A DNA stretch of 48,607 nt, from assembly GCA_003021235.1 (NCBI GenBank), contig PXQR01000116.1, positions 2,504 through 51,110 of the forward strand, given 5' to 3'. The translations under genes were made by a program, and so were the position numbers. The stretch comes from Halobacteriales archaeon QH_6_64_20. GTDB lineage: Archaea > Halobacteriota > Halobacteria > Halobacteriales > Halococcaceae. This document shows positions 1 to 7,702 of the stretch, piece after piece (positions within the stretch are counted from its first letter, which is position 1; every line of letters begins with the position of its first letter). The notes below the pieces were generated by a model. It worked only from the letters and a program-made list of their open reading frames with translations. It was not told the DNA's origin and searched no databases.

Positions 1-1112
1 TAGCCAAACGCCGACAAGGTGTCCTGACACCGCCCGAACGCCGCGCTCGTGAACGATCCCAATACTAGGATTCTGAGCGCCAGCGCGCCGGCGACGTACT
101 CCGGACCGAAGATCGAACGTAGCAGGTCGTCGGCAAAGACGACGAGACAGAGCAGTGCCGGAAACGAGATCACGTACACCCATTTCGTCGTGACCTTGTA
201 CATCCGGTTTATTTCCGCGCGTTTCCCGCCGGCGTCGAGGCGGCTCATCAACGGCAAAAAGAGGAAGCCAAAGGAAGAGACGATCACACCGACGCCTCGG
301 GCGAGCGGCCAGGCGGCGTTGTAGACCCCGGCCTGATCCGAGGGGAGATAGTAACCGATCATCAGCGTATCGATCTGTGAGAGCAAAATCGAGGTCACCG
401 AGGAGAACACCAGCGGGAGCGAGAAGAAGACGATCTCACGGGTGCGCAACTCGAACTCGCCCGTGATCGGCAACAGTCGGTCGAACAGCCAAAGGGCGAC
501 GACGAAGGCGCTCGCGGCGGAGAGCAGGTAGGCATACCCCATCGCGACCACGCCGTAGCCCGCGACGAGCAACCCGACGATGAGGGCCAGTCTGAGCCCG
601 TTGTAGAGCAGGTCCTGCGTGTAGGTCCGGTAGATCGTGTTCTCCCGGCCTTGAATACCGGCGACGGCGAGCTTCATGCCGGCGAAAAACGGAAGCGTCG
701 CGATGAAGACGACGATGAGTCCCCGCGGGGTCGAGGGTTCGAACAGCCGAGCGGCCAGGCGCTCGACGTTTACGAATAGCGTCACAGCGATCACGAGCGT
801 GAGGGCCGCGCCGATGGCGGTTCCGGTGATCCAGACGCCGCGGACGTCCGCCTCGCGCTCGAAGCGGGTCATAAAGCGGGCGATCCCCTTCTTGAATCCC
901 GCGAGCGCGAGCGTAGAGGAGACCGTAAGCATCGAGAAGGCGATCGAGACCTCGCCGTAGGCGTCCGGGCCGAGTACCCGGCCCATGGCGATCTGTTCGA
1001 TCAGGCGGGAAAACGACCCGAGCGACCCGATGAACAGTAGCAGCGTGGCGCTCGACAGCAGTGCCGAGAGGTCCTCGGTCGTGTCCCCGACCGTCGCTCC
1101 ATCGTCACTCAT
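1..1112 (-). CDS. Polysaccharide flippase (Wzx/MATE-like), C-terminus outside window
   Basis: The reverse strand reads open from an ATG at 1112 to the window edge, about 370 residues. The product starts MSDDGATVGDTTEDLSALLS and continues as alternating hydrophobic segments with short charged loops. Motifs typical of the polysaccharide-transport flippase family are visible: an early GRVLGPDAYGEVSIAF-type segment after the first helix, and a mid-protein SQIDTLMIGYY-type segment after the sixth or seventh helix. Such proteins move lipid-linked oligosaccharides across the membrane. The second flippase in the window (33701-35179) has the same motifs in the same order and is 492 residues, so roughly the last quarter is missing here. 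It lies 88 nt downstream of a DUF7282 gene in a minus-strand run of glycan genes. Family assignment is firm; the substrate is unknown. Confidence 0.85.
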   Translation of the reverse strand, partial: MSDDGATVGDTTEDLSALLSSATLLLFIGSLGSFSRLIEQIAMGRVLGPDAYGEVSIAFSMLTVSSTLALAGFKKGIARFMTRFEREADVRGVWITGTAIGAALTLVIAVTLFVNVERLAARLFEPSTPRGLIVVFIATLPFFAGMKLAVAGIQGRENTIYRTYTQDLLYNGLRLALIVGLLVAGYGVVAMGYAYLLSAASAFVVALWLFDRLLPITGEFELRTREIVFFSLPLVFSSVTSILLSQIDTLMIGYYLPSDQAGVYNAAWPLARGVGVIVSSFGFLFLPLMSRLDAGGKRAEINRMYKVTTKWVYVISFPALLCLVVFADDLLRSIFGPEYVAGALALRILVLGSFTSAAFGRCQDTLSAFG

Positions 1113-1200
1113 CGCTCCCGAACCAAGCGTCCGTCCGGAAGACGCACGCAAGAACTTGACGACACGGACAGCGCGTTCGCCCCCGCCGAACGACCGGTTC

Positions 1201-2160
1201 TCAGGAACTTACAGTAGTGCTATTAGTGACGTTGATCGTCGAGGGGTCGGTGACGACCGAGCCGGTTCTGAGGTACGGGAAATCGGTGCTCCCGTTCGTC
1301 CGCACGTAATCGAACCGGCTGTTGTTGTTCGTATCGAGGTACGCCGTCGCCGTCAGGACCTGACTGCGCCCCAGATCGGTCCGGGAGAACTCCTGACCGG
1401 AGACGTTGAACAGCTCTACCTGCACGCCCTCGTGACTGCCGGGCGCGAGGCGTTGCGAGACGCCGATGATCGGCCCCGAAACGCCGTCGCCGCGGTGGAT
1501 CACGACGAACCCACCCGTCGAAAGGTTTGCGGACCTGACCGTCACGGTCCCGTTCGGAGCGCTCTGTGCGGTAAAACTCAGGTCCGCGGTCGGTTGTGTT
1601 CGCGCCAGCGCCGCCGTCCCGACCACCGTGACGTTGGCCGGGTTCTGCACGACGCTACCGTTCTGCGTCAGGGGTTCGTCCGTCGCTTCGTCCGTCCGGA
1701 CGAAATCGAACTGTCGGTCGCCGTCGCTGTCGCGATGGAGCATCGCGATTAGTTCCTGGTCCTCTTCCAGCCGGGACTGTGAGAAGTTCCGACCCGGCAC
1801 TTCGAACAGCCTGATCCGTACGTCCTCGTAGCTCCCGGGCGCGAGGTAGCGCGAAACGCCGATGATCGGAGCGCCGTCGTTGTTCTCACGACGAATCACG
1901 ACGAACCCGCCGTCCGAGAGGTTCTCGACGTCGGCGGTCACCGTCGCGCCGTAGGACTGTTGGGGTGTGAAGATCGTCCCTGCCGTCGCGTTCGAGGCGT
2001 TCGACGCCGACCCGTTCCCGGTCTGGGTTTGATCCTGTATCGGTGTCTCGGGCGTTCGATCCGCCGCCTCGCCCGGCGACGCGAGCGCACTCGCCGTGCC
2101 GCCGGCACCGATCATCGCGAGCGCGAGCAAAAGGCTGAGAACGGGTCGCTGAGGGGCCAT
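1201..2160 (-). CDS. Secreted DUF7282-type protein with two tandem domains (copy 1)
   Basis: The 319-residue product has an N-terminal signal/membrane segment (about residues 6-28), a short Asn/Ser/Thr-rich linker containing N-x-S/T sequons, and two copies of a roughly 110-residue domain. Each copy has the pattern GGFVVI, then IIGVS, then LAPGS, then a D-N-N/D-S-D-rich stretch ending in FDxVRT or FDYVRT. I recognise this as the haloarchaeal DUF7282 family, whose function is unknown. The acidic Asp/Asn loops look like possible Ca2+ sites (inference). A near-identical paralogue lies at 29667-30638 on the other strand. A TATA element at 2187-2196 fits leaderless transcription from this ATG. Probably displayed or secreted at the cell surface. 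Confidence 0.88.
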   Translation of the reverse strand: MAPQRPVLSLLLALAMIGAGGTASALASPGEAADRTPETPIQDQTQTGNGSASNASNATAGTIFTPQQSYGATVTADVENLSDGGFVVIRRENNDGAPIIGVSRYLAPGSYEDVRIRLFEVPGRNFSQSRLEEDQELIAMLHRDSDGDRQFDFVRTDEATDEPLTQNGSVVQNPANVTVVGTAALARTQPTADLSFTAQSAPNGTVTVRSANLSTGGFVVIHRGDGVSGPIIGVSQRLAPGSHEGVQVELFNVSGQEFSRTDLGRSQVLTATAYLDTNNNSRFDYVRTNGSTDFPYLRTGSVVTDPSTINVTNSTTVSS

Positions 2161-2186
2161 TGAGTACCGCTTCGTCGCCAGTCCGT

Positions 2187-2196
2187 GATATTATGC
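2187..2196 (-). promoter_or_regulatory. TATA box for the DUF7282 gene (copy 1)
   Basis: On the reverse strand the sequence reads GCATAATATC, centred about 32 nt upstream of the ATG at 2160. That spacing places the transcript start at or next to the start codon, the usual leaderless arrangement in haloarchaea. It suggests this gene has its own promoter and is not only read through from the glycosyltransferase operon upstream. Confidence 0.5.
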
Positions 2197-2382
2197 TTTC
2201 CGGCCAGCGCTCGTACCGGGTGCTTGCTCGCGTGTACTCGGCACGTGATCGGAATCGAGGACTCGGAGCGAAGCGCCACCGTGCTGTACGGAGGACGCCG
2301 ATGAGGGAACGGCCGGCCTCACCGCCGGCGTGCTCGTCCGTGCCCTTAGCTTTCGCATCCGTCGCTCAGCGGGCCGACAGGT

Positions 2383-3411
2383 CTACGAACTACCTCGACC
2401 CACGGTTTCGCGCAGGATCACGTCGGTAGTGTCCATTTTCTCCGACAGCAGCCGCTCGCGCTTGGCCTGCCATTCGGTTCGGTCGCTCGTTTCGAGGATC
2501 GACACGGCCTTCCGGAGCGCTTCTTCGTGTCGCGCCTCGTCGTGGAAGTTGAAGACGAGGCCGTATCGTGCTTCGAGTTCGTTCGTGTAGCCGCGGTCGC
2601 TCGTCGAGACGAACACCGCCGGCGTGCCGAGGACGGCGCTTTCGGTCGCCATGGTCGCGCTCTCGCCGACGAAGGCGTCCGCGTAGTACAACAGGTGGTG
2701 GATCGCCTCGCCCGGAACGCGCACCCGGTGGGATTCGAGTTCGACCGGTAGCGACGCTTCGGAGGTAATGAGTACGCGCGTGCCGGTCGCCTCGATGCGC
2801 GAGACGGCGTCACGAACGTCTCGAAAGCCGCTGTCCCCGCGGTCGTGCATCGCGCCCCAGGAGACCGAGCGCACGACGGCGAAGCGTTCGTTGGGATCGA
2901 CGCCCGCGGTCTCCAAGACGCTCGGATCGGGCGTGAATCGATCGGGATGGAGGTAAGCGAGTTCGTGATAGCCGGGATAGTGAACGGCCCCCTCGATGCG
3001 TTCACGATAACACTCGGGCATACAGACGTGATCGGCGAAGGGATAGACGAACCGCCGCCGAAACCGAGCGCCCTCGGTATCGGTGAAGATCACGCTCTTG
3101 GCTCCAAGCAGCTTCGCGACGTGAACGACGCCCGGCTCGCCGATCGCGACCATGACGTCCGGGCGCAGTCGTCTCGCCGCCCGGAAGAGGCCGAGTTCGT
3201 ACCGGGCCTGGACGGCGAGCAACCCGAGTGTGCTTTCGGCCCGGCCGGCGAGCACGGTATGGGGGATGTCGTAGGCTTCGAGCAGGTCGGTCGCGATGTC
3301 CTTCTCGCGTGCGAAGACGGCGACGGAGTGATCACCTCGTTCGAGTTCCTCGATTGCGTTCCTGAAGAAGTGGACGTGTGCGGGGTGCTGGATGGTGACG
3401 ATAACGCGCAT
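2383..3411 (-). CDS. DUF354 family glycosyltransferase-like protein
   Basis: 342 residues beginning MRVIVTIQHPAHVHFFRNAI, the signature start of DUF354 proteins (GT-B/UDP-GlcNAc-epimerase-like fold, common in archaeal polysaccharide loci). The N-terminal Rossmann half runs to about residue 160. The C-terminal half includes the GESATMATESAVLGTPAVFV region that corresponds to the nucleotide-sugar-binding loop of GT-B enzymes. No signal peptide, so cytoplasmic. It sits 42 nt after the deacetylase/acetyltransferase gene and is probably in the same transcript as that gene and the GT2 gene. A glycosyltransferase role in making the lipid-linked glycan is likely, but the DUF354 reaction is not established to my knowledge. 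Confidence 0.85.
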   Translation of the reverse strand: MRVIVTIQHPAHVHFFRNAIEELERGDHSVAVFAREKDIATDLLEAYDIPHTVLAGRAESTLGLLAVQARYELGLFRAARRLRPDVMVAIGEPGVVHVAKLLGAKSVIFTDTEGARFRRRFVYPFADHVCMPECYRERIEGAVHYPGYHELAYLHPDRFTPDPSVLETAGVDPNERFAVVRSVSWGAMHDRGDSGFRDVRDAVSRIEATGTRVLITSEASLPVELESHRVRVPGEAIHHLLYYADAFVGESATMATESAVLGTPAVFVSTSDRGYTNELEARYGLVFNFHDEARHEEALRKAVSILETSDRTEWQAKRERLLSEKMDTTDVILRETVGRGSS

Positions 3412-3453
3412 GGGGGTGTGGGAGTGTCGTAGTCGGGCGTGAGCCGTTAAGGA

Positions 3454-5142
3454 TTACTTCACCAAGTAGTACGGATCGGCGGCGATCTCGTCCGCCAGGG
3501 AGCGACGCATGTCGTTCGCGCCGAAGAAGAGGAGATCCAGCCCCCCGATCGAGTACCGATCGAGCGCGCCCTCCCGTCGCAGTTTCTTCCTGATCTTCGA
3601 GCGGTTCCAGAAGTACAGCCAGTCGATCTTGTCGGCGTTGTACTGGGTGATCTTCGCGTGGGATTCGTCGTCGTAGTAGATCACGCCGTCGTGGGCAGTG
3701 CGGCTCACGTAGGGCACGTCGGCGCGCTCTTCGATGTAGTGGATCTGTGTCGAGACGAGCCAGTCGGTGCCGATGTTCATATAGAGGACGTTGTCCCGAT
3801 CCAACTGTCCCCAACAGCCCGCCTCGGCGAACGTATCGTGGTGATCACACTCCTCGAAGCGATAGTCGCCTGCGACCGAGATCGAGTGGATCGCGTCGTT
3901 GGTCCGGTAGTCGGCCTCTTCGAAGAACAGTCGGGAGAACGCGCCGAACTCCGGCGTCGAGTAGCGCTTGTGATAGAGTCCCGTCTCTCGGAAGGACGAG
4001 GTAAACGCCGGGGTCAAGACGCTCTCGAAGTGATCGGTCAGCTTTCCGCTGAGCAACGCGTAGGGATCGCCGCCGAAGGCCCGTTTGACGTCGCTCAAGC
4101 CGGCGTGAACGAAGACGGTGTCGTGATCCGCGGACTGCTCTTCGAGGACGGCGTCGAGCACCGCCGGGTCGCTCAGCGAGACGTTACTGGGACGCTGGAG
4201 CGCGGCGTAGTGGCGGGCGTTGCTGAACAGGATCTGCGGGAGCGCCGCGGGCGGCGGGATCGGAGTTCCACCGAGCCGGTTGAAGAGGGTGAGTCCGCGT
4301 TTCCCGACGTTGGTCGCGAAGTCCTTTCCGTACTCCGCGGCGAGTTCCGAACCACTCCCCGCCCAGCGGTTCGGATGCACCAGCAAGCACAGTCGCGGTA
4401 GACGATCCATACCGAGTAGTTCGATCAGTTCGGCCGTCGTTGCGACCTGGACGTCCTTCGTCGCCTCGCCGACGGTGTAGTCCTTGATCTTGAGGTCGCC
4501 GTCGAGCCACGTCCGGCCAGTATCGGAAAAATACGTCACGTCGGTGAAGTCCATCGAGAGATACGCCTCGCCTAACAGGTCGTAGCTCTCGAAGTCCCGT
4601 CCTCGCCCCCCGACGCTGTCGTCTTCCTTGCTTTCGCTTTCGCCGCCCTCGCCGCCCTCGCCCCCGTCGCCCTCGTCGTCCGCGTCGATTCCTGCCCACA
4701 TGTCGCGGTTGTCGTGTGTGCTCAGCGGGTTGCCGTGCATACAGACGGTATCGACGGTCGCGACCGCCCGGAGCCGCCCTAACTGCTCGGCGAACGAATC
4801 GTGAGCCCGCTCGACGTCGCCGTCCGCCCGATCCATGTCCTCGTAGTGATAGCCGATTTCGTGGCCGAGCGCCTCGATCTCCCCGATCAGTTCCGGGCGA
4901 AAGGTCTTCTCGATCGTTCGGAAGTAGTAGGTGCTCGAAACCCCGCGATCGGCCTCGATGCGTGCCATCGAGAGCGCGTTCTCGGGTTTCCGATCGACGT
5001 CGTGCCGGAGGACGACGAATCGGTCGGGCAGGTCCTCGCGATCGGTCGAGAGGTACTCGCGAACGGTGAGAAAGGCATACCCCGCCCGGAGACCGGCGTC
5101 GAGCAGTTCACCGTACGTCTCGAAGGTAAAGTCAGCGGCCAC
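3454..5142 (-). CDS. Fusion of a polysaccharide-deacetylase-like domain and an AAC(3)-like N-acetyltransferase domain
   Basis: 562 residues with two enzymatic halves. Residues about 1-265 look like a NodB-type/WbmS-like carbohydrate deacetylase: HDVD at 47-50 (metal-binding His-Asp), HEIGYHYED with His94 and His99, CMHGNP near 134, and VHPNRW near 255. Residues 152-185 are a Gly/Glu-rich low-complexity insert inside this half. Residues about 315-562 match the aminoglycoside 3-N-acetyltransferase fold: VFVHAGLS near 343-350, DAIHSISVAG near 416-425, and STQIHYIEE at 464-472, which aligns with the catalytic His/Glu region of AAC(3) enzymes. In a glycan locus the substrate is more likely an amino sugar on a nucleotide or lipid carrier than an antibiotic. 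The gene overlaps the upstream GT2 gene by 11 nt, so the two are cotranscribed. The pairing of removal and addition of acyl groups in one chain is unusual. Confidence 0.87.
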   Translation of the reverse strand: MAADFTFETYGELLDAGLRAGYAFLTVREYLSTDREDLPDRFVVLRHDVDRKPENALSMARIEADRGVSSTYYFRTIEKTFRPELIGEIEALGHEIGYHYEDMDRADGDVERAHDSFAEQLGRLRAVATVDTVCMHGNPLSTHDNRDMWAGIDADDEGDGGEGGEGGESESKEDDSVGGRGRDFESYDLLGEAYLSMDFTDVTYFSDTGRTWLDGDLKIKDYTVGEATKDVQVATTAELIELLGMDRLPRLCLLVHPNRWAGSGSELAAEYGKDFATNVGKRGLTLFNRLGGTPIPPPAALPQILFSNARHYAALQRPSNVSLSDPAVLDAVLEEQSADHDTVFVHAGLSDVKRAFGGDPYALLSGKLTDHFESVLTPAFTSSFRETGLYHKRYSTPEFGAFSRLFFEEADYRTNDAIHSISVAGDYRFEECDHHDTFAEAGCWGQLDRDNVLYMNIGTDWLVSTQIHYIEERADVPYVSRTAHDGVIYYDDESHAKITQYNADKIDWLYFWNRSKIRKKLRREGALDRYSIGGLDLLFFGANDMRRSLADEIAADPYYLVK

Positions 5143-6196
5143 CGATCGACACCTCGAGGGACTCGCCCTCTCGCATATCGAAGACCATCGCGAACAGGAC
5201 GAACAGGCTCCCGAGCGCGAACACGATAACCGAGAGCATTAGCGAGACGAACGCCGACCCCGCCAGCGTTCCGGCCAGGCTCCCGACGGCCGTGTACCCG
5301 ATGCCCGCGATCCCGAGCACCGAACCGGCCGCGCCGGAGAGGTAAAACAACGCCAACGGATGGAAATCGAGTACGAGGTACTTCGTCTTCAACCGCCAGC
5401 AGAAATTCAGTAGGAGCATTACGGAGACGTGCCGGATGTAACTCCCGTACTTGATCCCGCTTTCCTCCTCGCCGTAGATCGCGGGGATCGCGACGTCCGC
5501 GACGCGCAGGTTCTTCGCGTTGAGTTTCACCAGCAGATCGTTACAGTAACCGTAATACTCGTACATGTCCTCGATGCCGACCGCATCGAGGGCGCGCCCG
5601 GAGATCGCGGTGTAGCCGTTCTGGGGATCCATCGTCTTCCAGTAGCCGCTCGCGATCTTCGTCAGGAACGTGAGGATACTGTTGCCGAACAGCCGCCAGC
5701 TACTCATCCCCTCGCGGTAGTCGGGATAGGACAATCGATTGCCTTTCGCGTAGTCCGCCTCGCCCTCGACGATGGGGTCGATGAGCCTGTGTAGCTGACC
5801 CGGGTCCATCTGTCCGTCGCCGGCCATCACGGCGGTCACGTCGATCCCGTCCGCGCGGGCGCGCAGGTAGCCCGTCTTGATCGCGCCGCCGACGCCCTTG
5901 TTCACCTCGTGTCTGACCGGCACGACGAGCCCGCTACCCGCGCCGCCGCCGTCGGAGATGACGGCTCCATCGGTGGTCTCGCCGGCGGTCGTCGTCCGTA
6001 CCTGACTCGTGTCGTTGATCTTCGCGGCGGACGCCTGTATCTCCGCCCAGGTACCGTCGTCCGACCGATCGTCGATGACGTAGATCCGATCGACGAACTC
6101 CGGCATGGTGTCGATAACGGTACCGACGAGCCCCTGTTCGTTGTGTGCTGGCACGACGACGCCCACAGTGTGTTGCTTGTACACGTTCGTTTCCAT
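5132..6196 (-). CDS. Family 2 glycosyltransferase with C-terminal membrane helices
   Basis: 354 residues. The N-terminal GT-A domain shows VVVPAHNEQ, then VIDDRSDDGTW, and the donor/metal site MAGDGQMDP, followed by KGNRL and QNGYTAISG, all typical of GT2 enzymes of the dolichyl-phosphate hexose synthase type. Two or three hydrophobic segments follow after about residue 265 (the LALFYLSGAAGSVLG region and the FVSLMLSVIVFALGS region), so it is membrane-anchored with the catalytic domain in the cytoplasm. A low-complexity Thr/Gly insert lies at about residues 60-90, where other family members have a short loop. GGAGG-like bases lie directly before the ATG. It is the first gene of the minus-strand operon continuing into the deacetylase fusion (11-nt overlap) and the DUF354 gene. 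Likely sugar donor or carrier: a polyprenyl phosphate. Confidence 0.9.
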   Translation of the reverse strand: METNVYKQHTVGVVVPAHNEQGLVGTVIDTMPEFVDRIYVIDDRSDDGTWAEIQASAAKINDTSQVRTTTAGETTDGAVISDGGGAGSGLVVPVRHEVNKGVGGAIKTGYLRARADGIDVTAVMAGDGQMDPGQLHRLIDPIVEGEADYAKGNRLSYPDYREGMSSWRLFGNSILTFLTKIASGYWKTMDPQNGYTAISGRALDAVGIEDMYEYYGYCNDLLVKLNAKNLRVADVAIPAIYGEEESGIKYGSYIRHVSVMLLLNFCWRLKTKYLVLDFHPLALFYLSGAAGSVLGIAGIGYTAVGSLAGTLAGSAFVSLMLSVIVFALGSLFVLFAMVFDMREGESLEVSIGGR

Positions 6197-6808
6197 CCTC
6201 CGGTTGCGACGTTCGATCGCCCCAGCGTTCGAACTGCCCCGACCGCTTGCCGATCGGCCGGGTGCAGTCGCCGACTCGCGGGGGTTCGAACGCCCGTTCG
6301 ATCCGTTCGGTTCGTTCGATTGACCCCTTCAGGGTCGATCAGGTGCCGTCCGGGGTCGACCCAGTACGGCGTTCGTCCATCGATTCGTTCCCGACGGCCT
6401 CAGTGGTGTGTAGGTATGTCCTACTGCGGTATATCTCTTTCACCGATTCGAGGCTCTCGCCTCGGGCGCGACCGCACGGATCGAGCGTCCGAGCGGCGGG
6501 AGTACGCCGCTCGCTCGAGGTGTTAGCTGCCCACCATCTCGTCTCGCCGTCGAACATACGGTCAGGCTAATACTCAAGTAGGACAATCATATAACAACGA
6601 CGCTTTACCTGCCACGAAGCGTATGTTTCGATCCGCTCTCGCGTTCGATCGTCCCCCGCTCGAGCCGCTATCAGCGCACTGGTAGACGCTCGCTACCGTA
6701 CATCGCCGGCCGTAGACGAGGTCCGGTCGACGGTCGGGAACACGACAACGTTCATCCGTCCGACTCGATGACGGCCACTAACGGCTCGCTCGCCCCGAGA
6801 TCCCTACA
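6197..6808. other. 612-nt divergent intergenic region
   Basis: This lies between the divergent GT2 gene and the plus-strand secreted protein. A TATA-like CATATAAC is at 6588-6595. About 32 nt downstream an ATG (6623) opens a 20-codon ORF ending with TAG at 6685. On the other strand an ATG at 6557 opens a 72-codon ORF of unremarkable composition, about 35 nt from the same AT-rich element. I recognise neither and do not call them genes. The rest is rich in TCGATC/CGTTCG words and shows no conserved coding signal. Confidence 0.5.
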
Positions 6809-7582
6809 ATGGCCTCACCGCTTCGTACCGCCGTCGCACTGGCGCTCGTCGTAGCCGTCCTAGTGGCTACGGCGCTCGCAGTACCCTCGCTCGCGCGCGA
6901 GGAGCGCGGCTCGAATCGGCCCGACTCCTTCGCCGTCACTCAGGGCGAGCGTTGTGTGACGATCCAGCCGTTGGACAACGGAACGCGCTCGGTCGAGTCG
7001 TTTTACGACTACCGGGTCCCCCCCGACGGTAATTACGTCTCGTATGGCACTCTCGAACTACAGCGAAGCGAGACGAGCCAGCTGTTCGTCTACAACGGCT
7101 CCGACGGTCTGTCGCTCGTCTTCCTCCACGATCGTCTCGGCGAGCGCTCGGCCTTCGGCGGGGGTGTCATCACCGCCGAAATCTCCGGGCTCCCACGGGA
7201 CGGCCGCTGGGCGATCATGGACGACAAGTACGTCAAGATCGACCTCTATATCACCGACTCGCAGCTCTTCGAGGTCCAAGAGGACGCCATCGATCGTACC
7301 GGTACACGCACCCGTATCGAGTGGGTCTGGAAGGACAACCGATCGGACGGCGCGGTCTTCCGCGGGCTCGGAAGCGACGGGTACGACGAGATCACGATCG
7401 ATATGCGATTCAACGACCGGTCGAACCGGTACCCCTACGACGAGTGGAGCGGAGCCCCCGAACGACACCGCATCGAGGAGTGGATCGCCCGCTCGGCGAC
7501 CGGTCGGACCTATCGCCTCGAGATGGGTCGTCCGGTGACGATCGAACCCGGCGACTGCTCGCCGGCCGAGTCGCGTCCGTAG
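6809..7582 (+). CDS. Secreted or membrane-anchored haloarchaeal hypothetical protein
   Basis: 257 residues. An N-terminal hydrophobic segment (about residues 8-27, Ala/Val/Leu-rich) is followed by RE/ER-rich residues and then a globular, mostly beta-looking acidic domain. Two Cys residues occur in the mature part (QGERCVTI near 45 and PGDCSPAE near the end), which could form a disulfide outside the cell. The middle contains a DDKYVKIDLYITDSQL-like stretch and many Arg/Asp/Tyr residues. I do not recognise a named family. It precedes an AP-superfamily enzyme on the same strand by 120 nt. Coding is supported by strong third-position GC and by the signal peptide. Confidence 0.75.
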   Translation: MASPLRTAVALALVVAVLVATALAVPSLAREERGSNRPDSFAVTQGERCVTIQPLDNGTRSVESFYDYRVPPDGNYVSYGTLELQRSETSQLFVYNGSDGLSLVFLHDRLGERSAFGGGVITAEISGLPRDGRWAIMDDKYVKIDLYITDSQLFEVQEDAIDRTGTRTRIEWVWKDNRSDGAVFRGLGSDGYDEITIDMRFNDRSNRYPYDEWSGAPERHRIEEWIARSATGRTYRLEMGRPVTIEPGDCSPAESRP

Positions 7583-7702
7583 CCGGCTGTACCTCACCGT
7601 TGGACGGAACTCGACCTGCCGGGGCCGAGCTCTCCGGAGTTCGGGCTCTCGCCGTGGGACAACGCTGATTAGCGCGGGCCGTGAGTATACGGTCGTCCCT
7701 CC

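Noticed and set aside
6281-6300. GGGTTCGAACGCCC, reminiscent of a tRNA T-arm
   Set aside because: The flanking stems do not pair as a five-base T-stem, and no acceptor stem or anticodon arm could be found at the right distances.
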